The notes under the pieces are model-generated. The model did no database searches, was not told the origin of the DNA, and worked only from the letters and a program-made list of their open reading frames with translations. A stretch of 64,000 nt of DNA, taken from positions 15,889,732 to 15,953,731 of the forward strand of contig CM032810.1 of assembly GCA_019155185.1 (NCBI GenBank). The letters are read 5' to 3'. Within the stretch, counting starts at the first letter, position 1. Each line of letters opens with the position of its first letter. Both the position numbers and the translations under genes were made by a program. Positions 1 through 10,959 of this stretch are shown one piece after another. This DNA is from Beaufortia kweichowensis (taxonomy: Eukaryota; Chordata; Actinopteri; Cypriniformes; Gastromyzontidae).

Positions 1-2870
1 TTAGCCGAAGTGACTCTGATGTGCACATTTCTGACATTCCCGTCATGAGTTCTGCGAGAGAGGAAAAGTGTGCAGAAACAGGACGGAGGTCTGGCAGAAC
101 ACAGAGTCTGGGTCAGAGGACAGGAGAGAAACAGCATGTGATAGACATCACGGCTCATCTGGAAACATTTCTTACACATTAAACTCATGTTGTTTTCTTT
201 ATGTATTCATTAATAGGCATCATAATCTATTAGTGTTGTAGATTAATGGAGCTGTTGAATGACTTTGTCACCACAGGACAAAGTCAAGCCATTAGTGTCC
301 CGGTGTACACATACAGAAAGATGACATATCATAGATTATGCTACAGAATCATAACCATATTTCTGTATCATGGTCTTTACATGGTCAAACGTTCTTTCGA
401 CCAGAGTAATACAATAATGCCGTGTCTATTTCAGATGTGTTGTTAGTGTGAATATGTGCTTGTGTTTTTATCTGTTAACATTTAAACATCAAACAACCTG
501 TTTGCCAAAAGAAGAAAAATATCACTTTGTTCTTTACAGTGTTTTTACAGAATCTTTTCTCTTTGGATTTGTTTTCCTCTGTTTGACTTTCTGCTGTCAC
601 ACAGATAGCTCATCTCTTCTATTGAATTATTAAGTCCAGCTCAGGGGACTGAATGCTTTGTGCTGAGTGGACAGACGGCACATCCGGCTCAATGCGGCCT
701 CGCTTTAGGAAGTCCGGCCATTCTGGGGAACTGATGCTTTCAAAAATAATGCCATAAAGAATTTTATTAATCATTTAACTTCTAAACTAAATCAAGTCAA
801 TATTTGGTGTGACCATCATTTACACGTGAAGCACTTTTTCTTCTGGATACACTTGCACATAGTTTTTCAGGAAGCTTTGCAGGAAAGTTTCTTCAAGCGT
901 CTTAAAAACATTGTCACAGTTTTTCTGGATTTTATCTCTTTCTTCATGTAATAATAAACAAACGTGATGATGGTGAGATCAGATCTCTGTGTGTCTCACT
1001 GGATCATCACGACTAAAGGAATGTTTGGAAATGTAAAAACTAATATTTCCTACTGACACATTACAGCAAAGAATATAAATAACTGGATTAAAACATTTTT
1101 TGGGCATGAAAATATGAACATGTCTAAGACTTTTGCACAGTTCTGTATATATATATATATATATATATAATCTGATTATTTAATGAACATTCTTAAGTGT
1201 GCAATTGCTCTTTACACTTAATGAAAACATGCAGTTTAATTTTGACAGTGACATCATTGCCAATACAGAAATAAAGACACTGAAGAGAACAAATAAAATA
1301 ATTTAAACAAAATTAATTTACAAAGTTTTTTCTGTGCAAATAATATAAAAACAAGTCAATGAATATTGATTTTTGATTTTTCTTTATTTATTACTGCAAA
1401 AAATATGGCAAATGAATAATATTGATACTTCTCTCTCTCTCTCTCTCATATTTGTATATTATAACATCTGAAGTTGATGTTGTACAGAGGCTTGAGATGA
1501 GACGTGTAAGAAATTTTAGGTAAAAAAGTTATTCCTTACATGACCACTGGCATTAAGGCAGTACAACAAATACAATCATTGTGTGAATACATCAGAAATC
1601 AAATATTATACATTTCATTATACAGTGATTTTGTGATAATAATAAATGTCCTTGACAAGCTGTGGAGATTCACCCTGATTTACTCACTAAAAGACGATCA
1701 TGTTGATATGCGTGCGATGGTCTTTATTTTACACACGTCAATGAGGACTGATGGAAAATATCCCCACAATTCCACAGTGCAGTAAATCTCTCGTGTGGTC
1801 CCCGTCCAACGGTCTGAGGGGTCTCCACCCCATCCAATCAATGATTAACCCCAACAGTAATCAATGATTCTGCTGACTGTGATACATTACTGGAGTCTTA
1901 CAGCTGCCATGTGTAGGAAGCGTCTTCTCTTTACATGCAGTGACGAAGCACATCCTATACTGTCACACACACACCAACAGATTGAGGATTTCCTCTTTTA
2001 GTTGTTTCTTTTACACAAGAGTGCTAAAGTAAAGTACATTAGATGTGTGCTGTTTGATGTAGGTTTATTGTGTTAAAGGTTCCCACTATGGAAATGTATA
2101 CTGTCTCTTGTCACTTAGTATTTACAGAAATGTGTATGAAGTATTAATATACAAGATTTATTTGTGCTTAGTAAAGAAAAGGCAGCTGTTGAAGTGAACA
2201 TGTACAACACTCATCTATAGTGCAAACTGTAATGACCTCATTCCTGTACTGCTATATTAACTTCATGGATTATTCTGGAGTCTTGCTGACTTTATGTTTG
2301 ATGACTATATATGTTTATAGGGTAATACTATAAACGAATTGGATTTTTCATATACGGCATGATACTCCACACTGTTAGCATCATGATATTGTCCAGAATA
2401 CTTCTCTTATAAATCTCTAGATGCAAATGAAGATATAAACCCTTCTGTTTCTAATGCAGAATGTATGAGAACATTCAGGCTTGATTGACATTGACTTTAT
2501 TGAATGTGTAATCTTGGAAATGATGCTGTAAGCTTCTGTTGTATCAGGTGTGTGTCTGAAGATCACAGATTATTTCCTGTGTTGTTATTTGATCGGTCAT
2601 GTTGTCAGCCAGTACGGCTCTAATGAAATGTGTTACTCCAGCTGATGATGAAAGCAACACACATCTACATGCAGCACTTCATAACAGTGAGTCTGTGACT
2701 TGTGCATGTTGTGTAATGATGTTGTTAGTGGAGGTGATTGATAATGTTTTACATGCTTTCTGGCCCAGCTGAATCATTAACCGCATGTGTATGGATGAGC
2801 AGTGAAAGCATTGTGTGTCCTGTCATCTACAGGAAGTGAGCATTTCCCCCTGCTGTCACACACTGCTCAC
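1..2870. other. Intergenic, AT-rich, no gene seen
   Basis: No open frame here has coding character; all are short and start in AT-rich DNA. The only structured sequence is a (TA)n run at about 1146-1170 and a short CT run near 1431-1448. Nothing else could be supported. Confidence 0.6.
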
Positions 2871-2877
2871 ACGCCCG

Positions 2878-2878
<1 letters not shown>

Positions 2879-2913
<35 letters not shown>

Positions 2914-2918
2914 TGTGT
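2879..2918. repeat. (CT)n(GT)n compound microsatellite
   Basis: An uninterrupted CT run passes directly into a GT run, giving about 40 bp of compound dinucleotide repeat. Confidence 0.95.
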
Positions 2919-3029
2919 CCTTTATTTCTTCACTGTATGTAATGGAATGTTGTATAGCTCAATAAATCACTAAATGCTAAACTAACAATAAACTAATAAT
3001 TTTGTCTCTTTATGATGTATCACTTCAAG

Positions 3030-3085
3030 TATTTGTAAGTCATTTTGAATTAAAGCATCTGCTAAATGACTAAATGTAAATGTAT
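3030..3085 (+). mobile_element. L2/SINE-type 3' tail fragment
   Basis: The stretch reads as a diverged version of the common fish LINE2/SINE tail (AAGTCACTTTGGATAAAAGC followed by TCTGCTAAATGAC and a TAAATG repeat). Better copies of the same tail lie near 6480, 32590, 55700 and 62510. Only the extreme 3' end is present. Confidence 0.6.
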
Positions 3086-3737
3086 ATATATACTTTACAG
3101 TGATTAATTGCTGAATTAGAAGTATGTCTTATTAAAAGAGAATGAAATACCATCGTATTTGATTAAATAAACACTTTGAAATAATAAGTAATATAAATGG
3201 CACAGTAACAGAAGCTATTCAACTGTAAATATATCCTTTTAAAGAAATGCACGGCAATGACATGACTTTAATTGAAATAATCACTTGAATTATCATATGT
3301 GACCCTGCCTGTGTACATCCAGCTCAAGTGATGTTGTGTGATTTACTGTTGTCATACTGTCATGCTATGTTATCACATATCAGATGACCTGAAAACACAT
3401 TTATTTATTCATTCCTTTTTTTTCCTTCTTGAAGCCATACGTTTGCATACGTGTGTGTGTGTATGCGCTGGAATGCTGTATGGATTGAGATGCAGATCTC
3501 TAAGGCCTGAGAGATCCCCGGCCGTCTCATGCTGTGCGCTGGTTCAAGTATTAACCCACAGCCATTAGTCAATATTGCTGACTGCAGTGTAAGACACAAG
3601 GGATCAAAGTTATCATGTTAGGGGGAAGAAGGTCCATTCAGGGTTTCCTATATAAGCTGTCCACTCCGTCATGTTCAGTCTATTGAAAAGAGCTGAGCGG
3701 AGCGGCTCTCATTCACACACAGCCACCCACTCCTTCA

Positions 3738-3741
<4 letters not shown>

Positions 3742-3811
<70 letters not shown>
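3742..3811. repeat. (CT)n microsatellite, about 70 bp
   Basis: Pure CT dinucleotide run bounded by CAGAT on both sides. Serine/leucine open frames across it are artefacts of the repeat. Confidence 0.97.
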
Positions 3812-3813
<2 letters not shown>

Positions 3814-3819
3814 ATCTGA

Positions 3820-6470
3820 CTCTTCCTCATTCACATGCCACGCTTTTCTGGTTTTCATGTAGAATTGTTTTCGTCTTGCTCAGCCTCATTCATGTACACT
3901 TTCTTGATTGGGTACTACGAATCATGTTAAATGTCATCTTTTTTTAAGTATTATTATCTATATAATGTGACAGTCACAGGCAGTCGACATAAATAATGCA
4001 TTGTGTCTTATTGCTGGATGCTGCCACTGTTTAAGAAAATGAGCCTCAATGGAAAATCTATTGTGCCAAAAAGAGTATGGATGTTGTTCTGTTAAATGGA
4101 GGGAGGTGTTGTGTCTCTTGAGTTAGTACTATTAGCAGCACATTTTGCTTCATTATCACTGTTCTGCTGGCAAGAGGGTGAAAGGGTCTGGTTGGATGAC
4201 TGTGACGCCGGCACCAAAAACACAACACATATTGATAAGCGGTGATGCTTTAACAGGTTTCCTCTTCTGCTTCCACACCCTGATCATAGTTTAATGTGCT
4301 GTTCTCTCAGCAGGATGACTCATTACAGTGTGTCCTACAGCTCACACTCCTGCTGATGCTCACAGACGTCTGAAATACCTGAACATGTCTTCACACTCGG
4401 GTGATGAATTGCACATGACGGTGTGAAATCTCCACAACACTGCCCTAAAGCCAGCAGAGATGGGTGGCAGGTGCCCTAACTGTGCTCCCTAACTATCTTA
4501 ACCAGCTAAACGTTTATCTGAAAAACAATACTAGCACCAAAACTCACAACACCTGAACCAGAAACAAGCCCTGCACACAGTCACGTTCTCCTTAAAGAAA
4601 ATAGATTTTCTTTATATGGCCGGTGATCTTATGGCCTTTTGATGTGTATTTGTTTGAAGGTAAATGTTGAGTGGATCTTACAGTATGCTGCTGGTGAATG
4701 AAAGTCAGAGGCCAGAAAGGGGGACGTTCATGGGAAATCTGCAGATGGGATAGTGTGTGTGTGTGTGTGGATGGTGATAAATTGGCCTGGGAGAGTGGGG
4801 ATGCAAATCTACTCATCAAGATTGATGTTCTGCCATTCTGCTTTAAGTGCAATTAAAAACTGGGCCTGCGTTTGAAAGCACATCTCATTTTACAGAAGCG
4901 GCGGGGGGTTGGATTAAAAAAGAATTTACCTCTGTGTCGCGGGCCGCCACGCGTTAGTTAGAGACCTTGCCAGCACCCAACTTCTGCTCTTACCTTCTCA
5001 TCCTCAGTGGCAACAATATATCGCTGAGTGTACGTTCAATATAAACAACAGCAATGGAAAGAAGACTCGATAGCTTGTTTGGAGTCCAGATTTCAACCTG
5101 TTTATGTTTGTTGATAGATGGCCGCTTTGGTTTCGCTCTCTTCTCGCTCTGCAGCCATGCCTGACTAGCTGTCAGTGTCAAGTTGTTAACCTCACGTCAA
5201 CAGTGGCGCGGGCTGTATTTTGGTCTGCTTGATGGATGAGTCTACATGGACTTGTCCCACGCAGGGCACATTTTTTATAGAAAAGCAAAAGGGGTTTGTG
5301 GATATTTCTTTTCACCTCTCTCTTACTCTCTTCTGCTCCCCACGAGCCCTCCGGGCACAAACACAACCTCTGAACAACCACTTTTCATCTGACCCCTGCT
5401 CGAGGGCTTGTACGCAAGAATGGCTTTTAGTGACAAAAATTTTCATACATCACCACTGTGGAAATACAAAGTGAGAATACAGAAGGGTATGGGCTCATTT
5501 ACAAACACTTTTGTTTTATTAAGGTCACTTATTACCGTGCTGCAATCCTTCATTTTTACTCATTGTCATAGAAAAATGTTGTTTCAATTCGTTCTTAAAT
5601 CATGCATAAACATACAACAGCGTTATTTTATTGTATCTGTACACATCAAATTCACACGAGCTGATCTCACACGCATGCTGAAGGATTCTGTGCAGGTTTA
5701 ACACGGGTAATTGCTAGTTAATTTTTTTCTGGACATTTCAAGCTAACATGCTTTCACTTCTCTTCTCATGATGTCAGCATTCCAGTTGTGTCCTTCATTC
5801 TTGAGTCGTGTTTTTAGAGGTCGGCGTGGCATTCCTCTCACTTGTTCAGGCTACACGAGGAGTCAGATCAAGGCTCTGTCCCTGCTGATCCCCAGAACCT
5901 CTAGTGACAGAGACAATCCATCACGCCTGTCTTTAACAGAGGGCTGGTGAATCACGACTGAAAGGCCTGGTTAAAGTTTAACCCGCTGGTTTCCTTCTCA
6001 CCAGCAGAGAGTGAGCGAGGACCGCCTCAGCCATTCCCACCTTAAGCCCACTCACCTGTCAATGCTTTGACTGCACCCATCTGCTGGTGAAGCCCGCTAC
6101 GCCCTGCATATCTGTTACAGGAGCTCTGTGGGTGGAGGTCAGGGCCCTGTTAGCGTGTCAAAATGAAGAACAGAAGGAAAAAGATGGAGTCTTACATGTG
6201 GCAGCATGACGTTTTGATTTGAAATTCAGATTAAACATATTCTTAATGTATTTCGTATTTAAAAAATAAAACAAACTAAATCAGTTTGGGTATACATGAC
6301 ATTCTTTTTAGCTTTCTGATCACCCTTACTAAGAAGTACATTTGGCTTTAAATGGTTTCACATTGACTTCTGTAGCTCAAACAAGACTGTTTAGATGAAG
6401 TAGCTTGATGATACTCCAGTATTACTCAGAAACCTCTATCCCAAAAAGGTAGAATAATGAAAGGCCAAAT
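3820..6470. other. Intergenic; one GC-balanced island
   Basis: No gene is visible. Most of the block is AT-rich. About 4880-5420 is more GC-balanced and complex, with CpG-containing words and no repeat structure, so it could hold a regulatory element. That is inference only. The open frames here are short and overlap on both strands. Confidence 0.4.
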
Positions 6471-6477
6471 ACAATAA

Positions 6478-7520
6478 TTTACATTTAGTCATTTAGCTGA
6501 TGCTTTTATCCAAAGCGACTTACAAATATTAGGAGACAATGAAGCGACACATCAAAAGCGGCAACAATAATACAAAGAAGTGCTTTACTAAGTTTATAAT
6601 GTTTCACAGCGATAGATAAATACCTGTAGAGGAAAGAAAAGGTCTTTTATTATGCTGTCAGGTGTTGGTGGAAGAGGTGTGTTTTTAGCTGTTTCTTAAA
6701 GGAGGTGAGGGATGTGACAGATGGGAAACACCAGTCGACATTCATTCACTGAGTGCAGGGTTCTGGATGGGTTGAGCGCAGGGTTCTGGATGGGTTGAGC
6801 GCAGGGTTCTGGATGGGTTGAGCGCAGGGTTCTGGATGGGTTGAGCGCAGGGTTCTGGATGGGTTGGAGCATAAAGGTTCTGGATGGGTTGAGAGCAAAG
6901 GTTCTGGATGGGTTGGCGCAAGGTTCTGGATGTTGGTTGGTTAGCATGGGGTTCAGGATGGGTTGGCTAAAGGTTCTGGATGGGTTGAGAGCAGGGTTCT
7001 GGATGGGTTGAGCAGGGCAGGGTTCAGGATGGGTTGAGCAAGGTTCTGGAAGGTTCTGGATCTGGATGGGTTGAGAGCAGGGTTCTGGATGGGTTGGCTT
7101 AGGGTTCTGGATGGGTTGGCTTAAAGGTTCTGGATGGGTTGGCGAGGGATCTGGATGGGTTGAGCGCAAGGTTCTGGATGGGTTGAGAGCAGGGTTCTGG
7201 ATGGGTTGAGCGCAGGGTTCTGGATGGGCTGAGCGCAGGGTTCTGGATGGGCTGAGCGCAGGGTTCTGGATGGGTTGAGCGCAGGGTTCTGGATGGGTTG
7301 AGTGCAGGGTTCTGGATGGGCTGAGTGCAGGGTTCTGGATGGGTTCTAGATGTGTAGAAGAGAGTTAAAGTATGAGGGTGAAGAGTTTGTGGTGGTTTTA
7401 AATGTCAGCATTAATGATTTGAATTTAATGCAGCAGCAACCAGTAGCCAATGGAGAGAGATGAGGAGCTGTGACATGTGCTCTTTTGTTTTCCTGGAAAA
7501 CAAGTCTTGCTGCTGCGTTC
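6478..7520 (-). mobile_element. LINE2 (L2) 3' end with internal minisatellite
   Basis: Read on the minus strand, the sequence gives the C-terminal end of an L2-type reverse transcriptase ORF: an AARLVF-like segment followed by LHWL, about 7370-7510. A 23-bp tandem array follows (6757-7346), then the residues N-E-C-R-L-V-F-P that normally follow directly in L2. After that come a 3' UTR and the GGATAAAAGC/TAAATG tail at 6478-6530. The element is 5'-truncated, as is usual for L2, and is not functional. The same order without an array is seen at 32315-32607. Confidence 0.8.
6757..7346. repeat. 23-bp minisatellite inside L2 (array A)
   Basis: About 25 imperfect head-to-tail copies of a unit whose plus-strand core is GGGTTCTGGATGGG followed by TTGAGCGCA. 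The first units repeat at exactly 23 bp; the middle of the array (about 6860-7150) is disturbed by small indels. On the minus strand the unit matches the L2 codons for P-S-R-T-L-R-S. Confidence 0.95.
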
Positions 7521-7524
7521 AGTC

Positions 7525-9900
7525 ACACAGTTTACATAAGCAGACCCATTTCTGTACACCTTCAGTTTATGACCTCCATTTGAGGTCAACATATCTAACT
7601 GAACTCTTCAAGTTCAGTGATTCAGTGGACTAGTTTGTGAGCTGAAAAAAAACGAGAATTTTAAACCTTAATTGGCCCAAATTCCTAAAGGGTGTAGGAG
7701 ACGCATGCACACACCATGTCCATTCTCAGAACTGCTGAAATCATACACGACCCGTCTGACTTGATTAGCTACGATGAGATGACCTGACCTCTTCTGGCGA
7801 GTTAATAATGTATTAATTTTTGACACAGAGATGGTGGGGGTGAGGGACTGCGTTTGGAAGGGGTGTGGAAGCCGTCCGAATGCACAAACCCAAGAATCTA
7901 TCATCTGTCAGCCTGCATTTTCTGGCTCCAAGCTGAGTCTCGATGACAGGTCTGGGGTTTTGCTTCACTTTGGAAAATGACATTACAGAAATTGCGTTTG
8001 GAGCGTCATTGTGGCGATGTCTCGGGAGCACGTTGGGTAGGGCGGGTCAGCGAGGGTTCGCTGTCTGCATTTTTATCATGTCTTCCAGTACCTGTGGTGG
8101 AGGTACCAGGCATGCTGTAAACTGGCCAGGCCAAGGTCACGGGTTAGATTCCCGCTCAAATATGTTCGGATAAAATGTGCAAATTTGGTCACAACATGCA
8201 AAACCTGCTTGATCTGGTCTTCCAGCGTCTACAGGAGCATTAGTAAAGCTCTTCAATATTTCAGTGAAAATGAACTACGGTCTCACAGGACCAATCCAGC
8301 GCAGAACGACTGCGATTCGCTCTTTATGACCTTTTTGTCCTAATGTTTAAGCCGTCTATATTCCGGAGGATGAGAATGAGGGCCAGGGGAGCCCTCTGGA
8401 CAAATTTGAGACATAAAGAATAATTAAAAATAAATGCAGGGATTTTGTGTTCTCATATGTGTCTGATTTTCTCTTCTTCTTTGCTTTTTTTATAGCCCCT
8501 CAATCTATTTTTAATGAGCCATTGAATATTAACTGGATTTCGGGCGAAGTGCCATCTCCCGTGAAAGAGACGGATGGCAAGGCTCGGCCCAAGCAGAGGT
8601 GGGGCCGGTTTACAGAAGCTTCAGATGTAAAGAATTGTTCTACTCAATTACAATTACAATCAACCACAGCAGGGGACGTATCAACTTCAATTGTTATCTC
8701 CGCACCTCCCCGCAGAAAGTTGAGCCATCGCATGAGAATGAAACACAGAGTTACACGCATATAAAGAGAGATTGATATTATGAATTTAATAATTGAACAA
8801 GGGGAAGAAGCCATAAAGAATGTGGACTCACGATGGGCCACTAAAGCGTGTTGTATTGTAGGTACAAGAGCGTTCTTGTGTACTTTGAGGGTCCAGAGGG
8901 CGGCCCGTGCCCAGGGTAGAGCTCGCCCCCCTGCCGAGCCGCTGATCTGCTCCCCCTCGCTCTCTTTGTCGAGGGTCTTCTTGGGAGCCGGTGATTAATG
9001 AGACATTGCGCTGCTGTCCCAAAAAGCTCACTAAAAATTTCAATTCGCCATCCCTTGTTTTGCTCAGCGGTGGTCAAGATGGATTGGACGGGGTAATGAG
9101 CGGCATATAGGCAAAGAGTTGTGACCCTTGTTTCTGGGATGGAGGAGGAGGCCTTTTAAAAGCCAACACTTTTATGGCTACTTAGAGAAAATGGATTTGA
9201 TTGTGCTAGAAACATATATGTTAACACGTCTGGCATTTTTATGGGCTGTTTGTCTCTGGAGTCACAGCAGGGCTTTAAATGCGTGCGCGCTGCGCTGTTA
9301 GCGTATATCTCGCGTGTGCCGGTCTTTAGATTTATTCGTTACTGCGTGGGTCGTGGTGGGCGGCGTGCACTTTAACTCTGTGCCAATAACAGTCATGTGA
9401 TGATTAACAGCATATTACCGCAGCACTCCATGAATGTGTGACAGACTCGGATACATGACGCTGGAAATATTACAACCTGCAATTGATGCTGAAACTTGCT
9501 TACGCTTTTCCCAACAGAACCATGCGCTTCATGAACAATCACGTTTTCATATTCATTTCACAAACGTACTTTGTGTGTGCCTGACAAACTTCAAGCATGT
9601 TTACATGTTATGTTCATGTGTTTATAAGGACACGATGTGAAACTGTGATGTCTAGTGTTTTGCTTACTGTGTAGTGTACATTGTATAGAAATGCCACAGA
9701 AACACTTCATTAAAGGGATAGTTACATTTTACTGAATGTCATGTTGTTCTGACCCCAAGCTGATTTCTTCTGTGAAACACAAAAATGAGATGATGGACAG
9801 AATAGCTGATCTATACTACTCTACGAATGTGACAGCAGCCGGACACATATATATATATATAATGTATATATATGCAAGTTCATTATAAATTCAGTTTTAA
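7525..9900. other. Intergenic; candidate conserved noncoding DNA
   Basis: No gene is supported. The part from about 8270 to 9400 is GC-balanced, non-repetitive and rich in homeobox-like TAAT words, unlike the AT-rich flanks. Together with the nearby mafb gene this makes it a candidate regulatory island. Short frames run on both strands without splice context, so coding is unlikely. Confidence 0.35.
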
Positions 9901-9905
9901 TATAA

Positions 9906-10955
9906 CATCGCAGGGTTCTGGATGGGCCGAGCGCAGGGTTCTGGATGGGTTGAGCACGGGGTTTTGGATGGGTTGAGCGCAGGGTTCTGTACGGGTTGAG
10001 CGCGGGGTTCTGGATGGGTTGAGCGCAGGGTTCTGGATGGGTTGAGCGCAGGGTTCTGGATGGGTGGCTAGCAGGGTTCTGGAGTTGGGTTGGAGCTGCA
10101 GGGTTCTGGATGGGTTGAGTGCAGGGTTCTGGATGGGCCGGCAGCAGGGTTCTGGATGGGTTGAGCGCAGGGTTCTGGATGGGTTGGCCTGGGGGTTCTG
10201 GATGGGTTGAGCGCAGGGTTCTGGATGGGTCGAGCGCAGGGTTCTGGACGGTTGGCCAGGGTTCTGGATGGGTCGGTTCAGGGTTCTGGACGGGTTGAGC
10301 AGAGGTTCTGGACCGAATTGAGGGCAGGGTTCTGGTTGGGTTGGCGCAGGGATCTGGTTGGGTTGAGCGCAGGGTTCTGGATGGGTTGAGCGCAGGGTTC
10401 TGGACGGGTTGAGCGCAGGGTTCTGGACGGGTTATAGATGTGTAGAAGAGAGTTAAAGTATGAGGGTGAAGAGTTTGTGATGGTTTTAAATGTCAGCATT
10501 AAAGATTTGAACCGGTAGCCAATGGAGAGAGATGAAGAGAGGTGTGACATGTGCTCTTTTGGGTTCCTGGAAAACAAGTCTTGCTGCAGCGTTCTGTATC
10601 ATCTGAAGTGGTTTGATTGCTCGTGCAGGAAGACCAGCCAGAAGAGCATTGAAATAGTCCAGTCTGGAGATTACCAGGGCTTGGACAAGCAGTTGGGCGG
10701 CTCTGTGAGATATGGCCTGATCTTCCTGATGTTGTAAAGTGCATATCTACAAGACCGTGATATCCTTGAGATGTGTTCGGTAAAGGACAGCTGGTCGTTG
10801 AAGATTACATCTAGGTTTCTTACTGATTTGGATGGTGTAATGATTGTGTTGCAGGTGTGGCTGGAAGTACCAGGAGCTCAGTCTTGGCAAGGTTTAGCTG
10901 GAAGTGGTGTTCAGTCATCCAAGATAAGATGTCTTTCAGGGCAGGCTTCAATGCC
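9906..10955 (-). mobile_element. L2 LINE reverse-transcriptase fragment with minisatellite
   Basis: On the minus strand, 10955 to 10440 encodes a frame-broken L2 reverse-transcriptase C-terminal region. Visible segments include H-F-Q-L-N-L-A-K-T-E-L-L-V, then a Y-N-I-R-K-I-R-P-like stretch, a Q-A-L-V-I-S-like stretch, and L-L-A-G-L-P. It then enters the 23-bp array (9911-10434). The L2 3' UTR and tail are missing, so the copy ends inside the array. It overlaps in content with the copy at 6478-7520 (shared 7355-7510 and 10440-10610 segments). Confidence 0.8.
9911..10434. repeat. 23-bp minisatellite inside L2 (array B)
   Basis: About 22 copies of the unit found in array A, in the same orientation, with scattered substitutions and indels. 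The boundary with L2 coding sequence at about 10435 falls at the same point of the L2 reading frame as in array A. Confidence 0.95.
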
Positions 10956-10959
10956 TAAA

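Noticed and set aside
6757..10434. CRISPR-like tandem repeats
   Set aside because: The 23-bp units are contiguous without unique spacers, derive from a LINE and lie in a vertebrate genome.
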